A stretch of 59,810 nucleotides of DNA. Origin: Rhodocyclaceae bacterium. Lineage in GTDB: Bacteria > Pseudomonadota > Gammaproteobacteria > Burkholderiales > Rhodocyclaceae. Positions 17,895 through 25,581 of the stretch are shown here, one piece after another. Under the pieces are notes generated by a model. It saw nothing but the letters and a program-made list of their open reading frames with translations. It did no database searches and was not told where the DNA came from. The position numbers and the translations under genes are program-made. Within the stretch, counting starts at the first letter, position 1. Each line of letters starts with the position of its first letter. The stretch covers positions 1 through 59,810 of the forward strand of contig JADLGU010000302.1 of assembly GCA_020849155.1 (NCBI GenBank). The letters are read 5' to 3'.

Positions 17895-18811
17895 CGCTGA
17901 TTTCCTTTCCTGAGCACCGCCACCAGCGTGTCGCAATGGCCGGAGCGGATCAGCGCCTGCCGGTAGGCGTCCTCGATCTCCGCGCCGAGCTGCGGCGTGA
18001 AGCGGCCCATGCCGCCGGGCTTGCCGTCGCGCGCCCAGACCATGTGGTTGGACAGGTCGTAGCGCTGGTCGCGGCGCAATTCCCAGGCGCAGCCGAGCCG
18101 GCCGAGCAGGTGGCCGAGCGAGCGTTCCGTGAAGTACCAGTGGTGCGCCACCGACCAGTAGAAGCGCTCGAAGGCCGGGATGTCGTACACGGTGACGAGG
18201 GCATCGGCGGCGTTGGGCACCTCGCACACCAGCACGCCGCCCGGGCGCAGCAGGTCCAGCTGCGCGCGCAGGAAACCCTCCGGATCGGCGACATGCTCGA
18301 GCACGAAGAAATGCATGACGGCGTCGAAGCCGCCGGCCGGCTGCGCCGCGCGCAGCGCGTCGAGCGAATCGTGGCAGGCGACGCCGCGCGCCCGCAGGTA
18401 GTCGCGGAAGACGCCGGAAGGCTCGATGCCGACGCAGTCGTGGCCGGCCTCGATCAGCGGATACAACATGAAGCCTGAGGAGCAGCCGACCTCGAGCACG
18501 CGGCCGCGCGCCGGCAGCACCTCGTTCAGGTAGCGCAGGCGGCGCGCCACCGTCGGCTGGTTGGCGGCGATGTGCCGCTCGGGCTGCGTCCAGCCGCCGG
18601 CGTCGCCGGAGCGGCCGCTCATGAAGCCCTCGAACTCGGCGGCATAGAAGCGCTGCTCTTCCTCCGGCGACAGGCCGGGATGGAGGAAGATCGCGTCGCA
18701 GGTGCCGCAACAGAAGAAGGCCCGCCCGCCGCGGTCGCCGTAGACATGCGGCGTCACCACCGAGAGCCGGTCGCCGGCGGAGCACAGGGGGCAGCGTGTC
18801 GGCAGGGTCAC
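17891..18811 (-). CDS. Class I SAM methyltransferase with N-terminal zinc ribbon
   Basis: The 306-residue product has two Cys pairs at its N-terminus (CPLC, then CCGTC), probably zinc-binding. The methyltransferase fold follows, with motif I LEVGCSSG and FVLEHVADP. Proteins of this type methylate sugars or glycan intermediates. The start is GTG 18809-18811, overlapping the HAD stop as GTGA; this is the only start that leaves the zinc ribbon at the N-terminus. Substrate not determined. Confidence 0.82.
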   Translation of the reverse strand: MTLPTRCPLCSAGDRLSVVTPHVYGDRGGRAFFCCGTCDAIFLHPGLSPEEEQRFYAAEFEGFMSGRSGDAGGWTQPERHIAANQPTVARRLRYLNEVLPARGRVLEVGCSSGFMLYPLIEAGHDCVGIEPSGVFRDYLRARGVACHDSLDALRAAQPAGGFDAVMHFFVLEHVADPEGFLRAQLDLLRPGGVLVCEVPNAADALVTVYDIPAFERFYWSVAHHWYFTERSLGHLLGRLGCAWELRRDQRYDLSNHMVWARDGKPGGMGRFTPQLGAEIEDAYRQALIRSGHCDTLVAVLRKGNQR

Positions 18812-19488
18812 TGTTTGGCACTCCCCGAAAGCGCCGGCTGCGCCTCGGCCAGGAAGACGGCCAGGCCGGTCAGGTCGGGCAGCACCGGCACGCCGGCAGG
18901 AAAGGGATTCGCGCCGGCGGGGGCGATGCCGAGAAAGGAGACGCCCGCCTCGGTTGCGCCGTCGAAATCCGTCATGGCATCCCCCACCATCAGGAGGCGT
19001 GCCGGAGCCGCGCCGCTGCGCTCGAGAAAATCCCGCAGGATGGCGCCCTTCTTGCGCGGCGCGCCGGCCACGCCGGCGAAATAGTGCGCCATGCCGCGGC
19101 GCGCGACGATGCGGAGCAGTTCCTCCTCGGGCGTGCCGGAGGCGACGAACAGCGGCAGGCGCGCATGCCAGCCCTCGAGGAATTCGCGCGCGCCCGGCAC
19201 CCAGGCGGCGGCGATCACCGCCTCCTCCACCAGGGCCGAGAAGCGCTCGCCCAGCTCGGCCTCCTCCGCCGGCGCCAGGGTGCGGCCAAGAAAGGCCCGA
19301 TGGAAATGGCGGAACTTCTCGAAGCGGGACACGCCGCCGTGGGCGAGGTGCCATTCGACGACCCGCTTCACGACGTCGGCCCCATGGGGCGCGTAGAGCG
19401 CCGCGAAGGCGCGTGTCTTGACATCCACCGATTCGGCGAGCACGCCGTCGAAGTCGAGGACGATGGCGTCGAACCCGGGCGTGCTCAT
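18808..19488 (-). CDS. HAD-superfamily phosphatase
   Basis: The 226-residue protein shows all four HAD motifs: DFDGV with nucleophile Asp12 and Asp14, the SGT motif, a Lys in the GAPRKKG stretch, and GDAMTD. A helical cap between motifs I and II places it with phosphoglycolate/sugar-phosphate phosphatases. Context (sugar dehydrogenase, epimerase, and aldolase plus CMP-transferase across the divergent region) suggests it removes the phosphate from a sugar-acid phosphate, as KdsC does for Kdo-8-phosphate, although KdsC belongs to a different HAD subtype. Confidence 0.87.
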   Translation of the reverse strand: MSTPGFDAIVLDFDGVLAESVDVKTRAFAALYAPHGADVVKRVVEWHLAHGGVSRFEKFRHFHRAFLGRTLAPAEEAELGERFSALVEEAVIAAAWVPGAREFLEGWHARLPLFVASGTPEEELLRIVARRGMAHYFAGVAGAPRKKGAILRDFLERSGAAPARLLMVGDAMTDFDGATEAGVSFLGIAPAGANPFPAGVPVLPDLTGLAVFLAEAQPALSGSAKQ

Positions 19489-20420
19489 ACCTTGGAGGGG
19501 CGGTCGGCCACCAGCCAGTCGTCCTCGGCGTGCGCGCCGCTGGCGCCGCGCTCGTGCAGCTCGGCCAGGCAGTCGAGCAGGCCCTGGCCGAGGTCGACGT
19601 AGTCGTTCGCCACCAGCTTGTGGCCGACCTTGGGATGGAAGGCGTAGGGCGTCATGACGTAGTGGCCCTCGTCCTGCTTGCCGCCGAAGCTCATCTCGAC
19701 GCCGCCGGGGATCATCTCCGAGATCATGCGCATCAGGTTCTTCACCGGCATGCGCTCCTGGCCGGTGAGGATGAGATGGCGGTTGGCGTACTCGTCGGCG
19801 AGGATCCGCACGCTCAGGCGCGCCGCGTCGCGGACATGGATGTACTCGCGCATCGCCTCGGCGCTGCCCTGGTAGGCGATGGTGCGCTGCTCGAGGGCCT
19901 GCTTGAGCAGGCGGTAGATGCCGTTGCGCCGGTCGGCGCGGCGGCCGTAGAGCGAGCCGTAGCGCAGCACGGAAAACGGCAGCCCGTAGCGTTCGTAATA
20001 GGCCTCGACGAAGCGCTCCGCCGCCTGCTTGCTGGCGCGGTAGAAGGAGCCCGACTCCGAATACACGTACACCGTGCTGGCGAAGACGAAGCGCCGGGCG
20101 CCCGCGGCGCGCGCCGCCTCGAGGGCGTGCAGGTTGCCGACGATGTTGGCGTTGGCCGTGTCGAGCGGCCGGTCCTTCGCCTCGTCGATGTCGGCGATGC
20201 CGGCGAAGTTGTAGACGTACTCGCAGCCCGCCGCCGCGCGGGCGACGGCCTCGCGGTCGAGGATGTCGCCGACCACCATTTCCTGGCCCTCGCGCCGGTA
20301 GGGCGAATCGACCCGGTCGAAGATGCGCACCTGATAGCCGGCGTCGCCGAGCGCATCCGCGACATGGCTGCCGAGAAAACCGCTGCCGCCGAAGACTACC
20401 GCCCTGTTGCCTGTCGTCAT
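19485..20420 (-). CDS. NAD(P)-dependent sugar epimerase (extended SDR)
   Basis: The 311-residue enzyme has the Rossmann motif GGSGFLG near residue 11, FASTVYVYS and the catalytic YRASK. REYIHVRDAA is the extended-SDR substrate motif. It is a nucleotide-sugar or sugar epimerase/reductase of unknown substrate. ATG 20418-20420 overlaps the 2-hydroxyacid dehydrogenase stop by 4 bases, and its own stop overlaps the HAD gene by 4 bases, indicating tight coupling. Confidence 0.88.
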   Translation of the reverse strand: MTTGNRAVVFGGSGFLGSHVADALGDAGYQVRIFDRVDSPYRREGQEMVVGDILDREAVARAAAGCEYVYNFAGIADIDEAKDRPLDTANANIVGNLHALEAARAAGARRFVFASTVYVYSESGSFYRASKQAAERFVEAYYERYGLPFSVLRYGSLYGRRADRRNGIYRLLKQALEQRTIAYQGSAEAMREYIHVRDAARLSVRILADEYANRHLILTGQERMPVKNLMRMISEMIPGGVEMSFGGKQDEGHYVMTPYAFHPKVGHKLVANDYVDLGQGLLDCLAELHERGASGAHAEDDWLVADRPSKV

Positions 20421-21361
20421 GCCGCCCTCCCTGCCACCAGCCCGCGCGCGGCGAGCCCCTTGTAGAGATTCTCGGCCGCCTCGCGCTCCATGATGCCGCG
20501 TGCCTCCTCGGCGTAGGAGCCCATGTGCGCCGTCAGCACCACCTGCGGCAGCTCGGCGAGCGGCCCCGCGTAGGGCTCCTTCGCGTAGGTGTCGAGCGCC
20601 GCGCCGCCGAGGCGGCCGTCGCGGATTGCCTGCGCCAGCGCGGCCTCGTCCACGAGGTCGCCGCGCGCCGTGTTCACCAGCACGGCGCCGCGCTTCATCA
20701 GGCCGATGCGCGCCGCGTCGAGGAAATGCCCCGTTCCCTTCTGCGAGGGCATGTGCAGCGTGACGATGTCCGCCGCCGCCAGCAGCGGCTCCAGCGCGCT
20801 GGCCTCGGCGATGCCGTCGGACGCGACGGCCGCCGCATCGGTCGCCAGCACGCGGGCGCCGAAGGCCCGCGCCAGCTGCGCCACGCGCCGCCCGATGCGC
20901 CCGTAGCCGACGATGCCCACCGTGCGCGCCGCCAGCAGGCCGCCCATCAGGGGCTTCCATTGCCCGGCGCGGATCAGCCGGTCGGCCTGGCTGATCCTGC
21001 GCAGCTGGTCGAGCATCAGGCCAAGAGTCAGTTCCGCCACGGCGGCGCTCGGCGCATCCGGCGTGTTCGTTACCTCGATGCCGAGCTCCCGCGCGGCTGC
21101 CAGGTCCACGCTGTCCAGGCCGATGCCGCAGCGGGCGACGACCTTCAGCCCCCGCGCGCCGGACAGCACGCGGCGTGTCAGCGGCTCCGTGCCGGCCACC
21201 ATGCCGACCACGTCCTCGCCGAGCAGGCCAGCGACCTCGTCCTCGCTCAGCTTGCGGCCATGCGGATTGGTCGCGATCTCGTAGCCGGCCTGCTTCAGGC
21301 GGGCGAGGGACTCGGCGGCGGCCACGTTGAACGACGAAGTGGTGATCAGGACTTTCGGCAC
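20417..21361 (-). CDS. D-2-hydroxyacid dehydrogenase (phosphoglycerate-dehydrogenase-like)
   Basis: This is a 314-residue NAD-dependent enzyme of the D-isomer-specific family. GIVGYGRIG is the dinucleotide-binding loop; the catalytic triad residues are visible as Arg in NTARGD, Glu in YAKEPY and His in LTAHMGS. It lacks the C-terminal ACT domain of biosynthetic SerA, so it acts on some other 2-hydroxy or 2-keto acid. The start is GTG 21359-21361, supported by GAAGG 10 bases upstream on the minus strand. It follows the lactonase gene by 6 bases. Confidence 0.87.
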   Translation of the reverse strand: MPKVLITTSSFNVAAAESLARLKQAGYEIATNPHGRKLSEDEVAGLLGEDVVGMVAGTEPLTRRVLSGARGLKVVARCGIGLDSVDLAAARELGIEVTNTPDAPSAAVAELTLGLMLDQLRRISQADRLIRAGQWKPLMGGLLAARTVGIVGYGRIGRRVAQLARAFGARVLATDAAAVASDGIAEASALEPLLAAADIVTLHMPSQKGTGHFLDAARIGLMKRGAVLVNTARGDLVDEAALAQAIRDGRLGGAALDTYAKEPYAGPLAELPQVVLTAHMGSYAEEARGIMEREAAENLYKGLAARGLVAGRAA

Positions 21362-21367
21362 GATTCA

Positions 21368-22057
21368 TCAACCTTCAATGCAAATGTTTTCCAGCAGCAC
21401 GTCGACGCCCGCCGGCGGGCGAACCGAAGCGGCGGGCAGCCCGGCTCCGGCACGCCACGCCGCCACCGCCGCGCGCTTGCCCGCGCCGGCGACGAGGAAC
21501 AGGGCGCCGCGCGTCCGGCCGAGCCGCCGCGCGCTCAGGCTCACGCGTTCGGCCGGCGGCTTCGGCGCGTCATGCACCGCCAGGACGTCCGGCGCCTCCG
21601 GCGCCTCACCCCAGTCGCCGCCGGGAAACAGGCTGGCGGTATGACCATCCTCGCCGAGCCCCAGCAGCACCAGATCGAATTCCGGCACGTCGGCGAGGGC
21701 GGCGCGGTATTCCGCCGCGGCCGCCTCCGCGCCCAACTCGCCGCGGATGACGTGTATCCGCCCGGCCGGGATCGGCACGCGCTCCAGCCAGGCCGTTCCG
21801 GCCATCCGGCTGTTGCGGCGCGGATCGTCGACGGCCAGGCAGCGCTCGTCGCCGAACCAGATTTCCCAGGCGCGCCAGTCGGTGTCGAGATCGCGCAGCG
21901 CCTCGTACACGCCGCGAGGCGTCTCGCCGCCGGCCAGAACGATGCGGAACACGCCCCGCGCCGCGATGGCCTCCTGCGCCGCCTCGCCGATCCAGGCCGC
22001 CGCCCGCTCGCGCACCTCGGCGGCCGACGCGCACAGGCGCCAGCGCGGCGATTCCAT
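21368..22057 (-). CDS. pgl: 6-phosphogluconolactonase, SOL/DevB family
   Basis: The 229-residue protein carries the family signatures AGGETPRGVYEAL, WFGDERC...NSRMA and GLGEDGHTASLFPG. The enzyme normally hydrolyses 6-phosphogluconolactone in the pentose-phosphate pathway. No zwf or edd gene is nearby; instead it heads a long glycan operon, so it may act on another sugar-acid lactone or simply be a second copy. The related NagB fold shares the overall shape, but the DGHTASLF motif favours lactonase. ATG 22055-22057 is the chosen start. Confidence 0.88.
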   Translation of the reverse strand: MESPRWRLCASAAEVRERAAAWIGEAAQEAIAARGVFRIVLAGGETPRGVYEALRDLDTDWRAWEIWFGDERCLAVDDPRRNSRMAGTAWLERVPIPAGRIHVIRGELGAEAAAAEYRAALADVPEFDLVLLGLGEDGHTASLFPGGDWGEAPEAPDVLAVHDAPKPPAERVSLSARRLGRTRGALFLVAGAGKRAAVAAWRAGAGLPAASVRPPAGVDVLLENICIEG

Positions 22058-22134
22058 TGGTCAATCCCGCGAAAAGTGCATATTCTAACCGCTGACGCAG
22101 GGAATACCCAGTTCCGCCGGGGGTGCAATTGCCC

Positions 22135-22140
22135 TACAAT
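22135..22140 (+). promoter_or_regulatory. Possible -10 element (TACAAT) for the aldolase operon
   Basis: TACAAT matches the sigma-70 -10 consensus at 5 of 6 positions, 35 bases before the aldolase ATG. No good -35 hexamer lies at the usual distance. On the other strand TAGAAT (22083-22088) could serve the minus-strand operon. This 117-base divergent gap must hold both promoters; exact positions are tentative. Confidence 0.35.
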
Positions 22141-22174
22141 TCCCGCCTGACATTTCCGACCGCCCCACCCACCG

Positions 22175-22951
22175 ATGGCCTCCCTCACCCTCAAGCAGAA
22201 GCTCGCCAGCAACCGCCTCACCATCGGCTGCTGGATCACCTTGGCCCACCCGGCCATTGCAGAGATCATGTCTCGCGCCGGCTTCGACTGGCTGGCGGTT
22301 GACCTCGAGCACAGCGTGATAACCATTCGCGAGGCCGAGGAGCTGATCCGCGTAGTCGCCCTGCACGGCGTAGCGCCATTGGTGCGGCTGACCAGCAACA
22401 ACGCCGACCTGATCAAGCGCGTCATGGACGCCGGTGCCCACGGCGTCATCGTGCCCATGGTGAATTCCCGCGCCGACGCCGAGCGGGCCGTGGCCTCGGT
22501 CTACTACCCACCGCGCGGCAGTCGCGGCGTCGGCCTGGCGCGCGCCCAAGGCTACGGTACTGCCTTCGCCGACTACCGTGCCTGGCTCGACTGCGAAGCT
22601 GTGGTCATCGTGCAGGTCGAGCACATCGCCGCCGTCGAAAACCTCGAGGCGATCCTCGACACGCCCGGCGTCGACGGCTACATCATCGGCCCCTATGACC
22701 TGTCCGCCTCGATGGGCATCCCCGGTCAGTTCGACGACCCCCGGTTGAAGCAGTCCATCGAGCGAATCCGCACGACCGGCATCGCCAAGGCCAAGCCGGG
22801 CGGGCTGCACGTCGTCGAACCCGACGCCGCGCAGCTTCGCGAGCATGTCGCGCGCGGCTTCCGCTTTCTCGCCTACAGCCTCGACACCCGCATGCTCGAC
22901 ACCGCCTGCCGCAGCGGCCTCGCCGAATGCCAGCGCGGCGCCCCCGAGTGA
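22175..22951 (+). CDS. HpcH/HpaI-family class II pyruvate aldolase
   Basis: The 258-residue protein belongs to the HpaI/GarL/citrate-lyase-like fold. The residues expected for metal and pyruvate handling are in place: His46 in DLEHS, Arg71, Glu149 in VQVEH and Asp175 in GPYDLS, plus the PPRGSRGVG loop. Family members cleave or form 4-hydroxy-2-keto acids from pyruvate and an aldehyde. Being directly upstream of a CMP-Kdo-synthetase-like gene suggests it makes a 3-deoxy-2-ulosonic acid (or its phosphate) here rather than degrading aromatics. The reaction direction is inference. Confidence 0.88.
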   Translation: MASLTLKQKLASNRLTIGCWITLAHPAIAEIMSRAGFDWLAVDLEHSVITIREAEELIRVVALHGVAPLVRLTSNNADLIKRVMDAGAHGVIVPMVNSRADAERAVASVYYPPRGSRGVGLARAQGYGTAFADYRAWLDCEAVVIVQVEHIAAVENLEAILDTPGVDGYIIGPYDLSASMGIPGQFDDPRLKQSIERIRTTGIAKAKPGGLHVVEPDAAQLREHVARGFRFLAYSLDTRMLDTACRSGLAECQRGAPE

Positions 22952-22977
22952 CTGACTTTCCCCGGAGAAGACTTCAC

Positions 22978-23757
22978 GTGAACGCAATCGGCATCATTCC
23001 CGCCCGCATGGCCTCCAGCCGCTTCCCGGGCAAGCCGCTGGCCCCGATCCATGGCGTCCCGATGATCGGCCACGTCTGGTACCGCTGCAAGATGAGCAAG
23101 GCCCTCGACGAGGTGTACATCGCCACCTGCGACGAAGCGGTGCGCCTGTACGCCGACAGCATCGGCGCGAAATGCATCATGACCGCCGACACCCACGAGC
23201 GCGCCACCGACCGCACCGCCGAGGCCATGCTCAAGATCGAGCAGGCCACCGGCCGCCGCACCGACATCGTCGTCATGATCCAGGGCGACGAGCCGATGAC
23301 CCTGCCGGAAATGATTGACGAGGCCATCGCACCGATGGCAGCCGACCCTGCGGTAAACGTCGTGAACCTGATGGCGCACATCGACAGCGTCGCAGACTTC
23401 GAGGACCCGAACGAGGTCAAGGTGGTGGTGGACCTCAAGGGCGACGCGCTCTACTTCTCGCGCGAGCCGGTGCCGTCGCGCAAGAAGGGTGTGACGGAGG
23501 TGCCGATGCTCAAGCAGGTCTGCATCATCCCCTTCCGCCGCGACTACCTGCTGCGCTTCAATGCCCTGACGCCGACACCGCTCGAGATCATCGAATCGGT
23601 GGACATGATGCGCATCCTCGAGCACGGCGAGAAGGTGCGTATGGTGATGACCGATGCCCGCACCGCGAGCGTCGACACGCCCGCGGACCTCGCCTGTGTC
23701 GTCGGCATGATGCAGGGCGACCCGCTGATGCCCCGCTACGCCGCGCCGGGACGATGA
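22978..23757 (+). CDS. KdsB-like CMP-ulosonate cytidylyltransferase
   Basis: The 259-residue product starts with the KdsB-type nucleotide motif IIPARMASSRFPGKPL, then MIQGDEP and YFSREPVPS, all characteristic of 3-deoxy-manno-octulosonate cytidylyltransferase. The family activates 2-ulosonic acids with CTP. Because an HpaI aldolase precedes it and no kdsA is nearby, the sugar may not be Kdo itself. The start is GTG 22978-22980 after GGAGA; it gives the canonical N-terminus. The stop overlaps the next ATG by 4 bases. Confidence 0.87.
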   Translation: MNAIGIIPARMASSRFPGKPLAPIHGVPMIGHVWYRCKMSKALDEVYIATCDEAVRLYADSIGAKCIMTADTHERATDRTAEAMLKIEQATGRRTDIVVMIQGDEPMTLPEMIDEAIAPMAADPAVNVVNLMAHIDSVADFEDPNEVKVVVDLKGDALYFSREPVPSRKKGVTEVPMLKQVCIIPFRRDYLLRFNALTPTPLEIIESVDMMRILEHGEKVRMVMTDARTASVDTPADLACVVGMMQGDPLMPRYAAPGR

Positions 23758-24641
23758 ACTGTCCTAATTGCGGTCACGGCGAAAGCACCGCCGTCGGCCC
23801 CTACATCGGCAGCCACGTAATCTTCCGCCGCATGAGCCTGGCGTGCTGCGCATCTTGCGAACTGGTGTACGCCCAGCCCCAGCCGAGCCCGGCGGAACTT
23901 GCCGACTACTACGACCACTACTGGGACGGCGAGGTCGCCGTATCGACGCCGAGCACGCGCCGCTACTACCTGGCCCAGTCCCTCTCCCGCGTCGACTACC
24001 TACGACGCTTCGGCATCCTCGACGCGAAGCCCGCCGTGCTCGACGTCGGCGCCGGGCTCGGCCTCTTCCACGACGGCCTGGCGCGACGCGGCGTCGTCCA
24101 CGACTATGCCGCGGTGGAAACCGACCGCGACCAGTTCGAGGACCTGCGCCGACGCTTTGGCGACGACGGCGCCTTCCGGCGACTGGAGGACGTGCCGGCC
24201 GAACGCCGCTTCGATCTGCTGGCGCTGACCCACGTGCTCGAGCACATGGACCAGCCGCACGACTTCGTCTCCGGCCTGATGCAGCGGCTGCGCCCCGGCG
24301 GCCTGCTCTTCGTCGAGGTGCCGCACCGGGACTATCGCTACAAGGCCCTGTTTGAATCGCACCTGCTCTTCTTCAACACGCACAGCCTGGGCGATCTGCT
24401 CGGCCGGCACGGCCGGGTGCGCGACGTGTGCACCGTCGGCAAGGAGGCCGGCAAGCTCTACGTCGCTCACGTCCATCCGAAGCCGGATGCCCTGCGCCCG
24501 CTGAAGGAACTGGTCAAGACCGGCATCGCCCTGGCGACGCCGGACTTCGACGAGAAGCAGATCGCGCGCTACGGGATGTCGAGCTACGACGGCGACAGGC
24601 AGTGGCTGCGGGCGGTGGTGCAGCGGCCCGCAGACAACTGA
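23754..24641 (+). CDS. Class I SAM methyltransferase with N-terminal Cys knuckles
   Basis: The 295-residue protein opens with a CPNCG knuckle and a second Cys pair (CCASC), followed by YYDHYWDG, the SAM motif LDVGAGLG and THVLEHMDQP. It resembles glycan-locus methyltransferases of the type at 17891. It is translationally coupled to the KdsB-like gene (ATGA), suggesting it methylates the same sugar or its product. It ends 6 bases from the convergent FkbM gene. Confidence 0.85.
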   Translation: MNCPNCGHGESTAVGPYIGSHVIFRRMSLACCASCELVYAQPQPSPAELADYYDHYWDGEVAVSTPSTRRYYLAQSLSRVDYLRRFGILDAKPAVLDVGAGLGLFHDGLARRGVVHDYAAVETDRDQFEDLRRRFGDDGAFRRLEDVPAERRFDLLALTHVLEHMDQPHDFVSGLMQRLRPGGLLFVEVPHRDYRYKALFESHLLFFNTHSLGDLLGRHGRVRDVCTVGKEAGKLYVAHVHPKPDALRPLKELVKTGIALATPDFDEKQIARYGMSSYDGDRQWLRAVVQRPADN

Positions 24642-24647
24642 AAAGCA

Positions 24648-25475
24648 TCAGGCGCGGGTGAATACGGCGTTCAAGCAGTCCCGATGCTCGCCCTGCAGGG
24701 CGGCACGGGTGGAGCGGAAGAGTATAAGGCCGCAGGACTCGATGGCCTGGATCAGGTCGCGGTCGCCCTCCTTCAGCTCGATTTGAAGCGACCTGAACCG
24801 CGAATCCGAAAGGGTTCGCGCCGCGCCGCGAATCACCTTCAATTCGTTGCCGTCCACATCGATCTTCATATGGATCGGCTGCGGCATCCGGAACAGCTCG
24901 ATCATTTCATCAAGCCTGAACGCCAGAACGGCCTGCTCGAACTTAGCCTCGAACCGTTCGCCGCGCCAGTCGATCGCCTCGCCAACAGAATGAAGCGCCG
25001 CGCCGCTGGCAAGGTCGTGAAGTTGCAGGAACTCGATCGAGGTGGCGTCGTGCAGGCCGACGTTCAGTGCTTTTACCCGACGACCTAGGCGATTGAGGAA
25101 GATGTTCTTGTTCAAGCAGGAATAATTTTTCGCTTCCGGTTCAAAGGCAAACACATCGCAACCACGGTGCAGCGAAGCATAGAGACTAAAGACGCCTACG
25201 TTGGCGCCCACGTCGTAAAAGACATCCCCCTGCCCAAAACCATCGATCCACTCCAGGGTTTCCGGCTCCTTCTTGTCCAGCCAGATTGCGCGCAGCAAAT
25301 GCAATTCGTCATTGGCGTCGAAGGAAATATCCGTACCATTGACCCGGACGCGCTTGATGCAGTTGATTCGCGCCAGAAACGCCCTATAAAGCCGAATCGG
25401 CCTGTTCAAGCCAATCAACGCGATCAGCAAATCGCTGGCTCGCTCGAAAAACGCTCTCTTCTTTGTTGTTGACAT
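24648..25475 (-). CDS. FkbM-family methyltransferase
   Basis: The 275-residue protein has the FkbM-domain pattern: VFYDVGANVGVFSLYAS as SAM motif I, FAFEPEAKN, and KIDVDGNELKVIRGA. Such enzymes O-methylate sugars in glycans and secondary metabolites. G+C is lower than in genes to its left. It sits 106 bases downstream of the flavoprotein gene on the same strand; that gap contains no recognisable element. Confidence 0.9.
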   Translation of the reverse strand: MSTTKKRAFFERASDLLIALIGLNRPIRLYRAFLARINCIKRVRVNGTDISFDANDELHLLRAIWLDKKEPETLEWIDGFGQGDVFYDVGANVGVFSLYASLHRGCDVFAFEPEAKNYSCLNKNIFLNRLGRRVKALNVGLHDATSIEFLQLHDLASGAALHSVGEAIDWRGERFEAKFEQAVLAFRLDEMIELFRMPQPIHMKIDVDGNELKVIRGAARTLSDSRFRSLQIELKEGDRDLIQAIESCGLILFRSTRAALQGEHRDCLNAVFTRA

Positions 25476-25581
25476 GGCCCCTTACCGCAAAATCTCTCTC
25501 GCTGCCAAAGACACAATCGCCGGTTCAATACGGGCAAGCGCGCTGACCCACCAAAGCGGACCAGCATCACCCAACCAATGG

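Noticed and set aside
22175..22951. Aromatic-degradation HpaI aldolase from a catabolic cluster
   Set aside because: No homoprotocatechuate genes are near; the gene is followed directly by a CMP-sugar synthetase and a methyltransferase.
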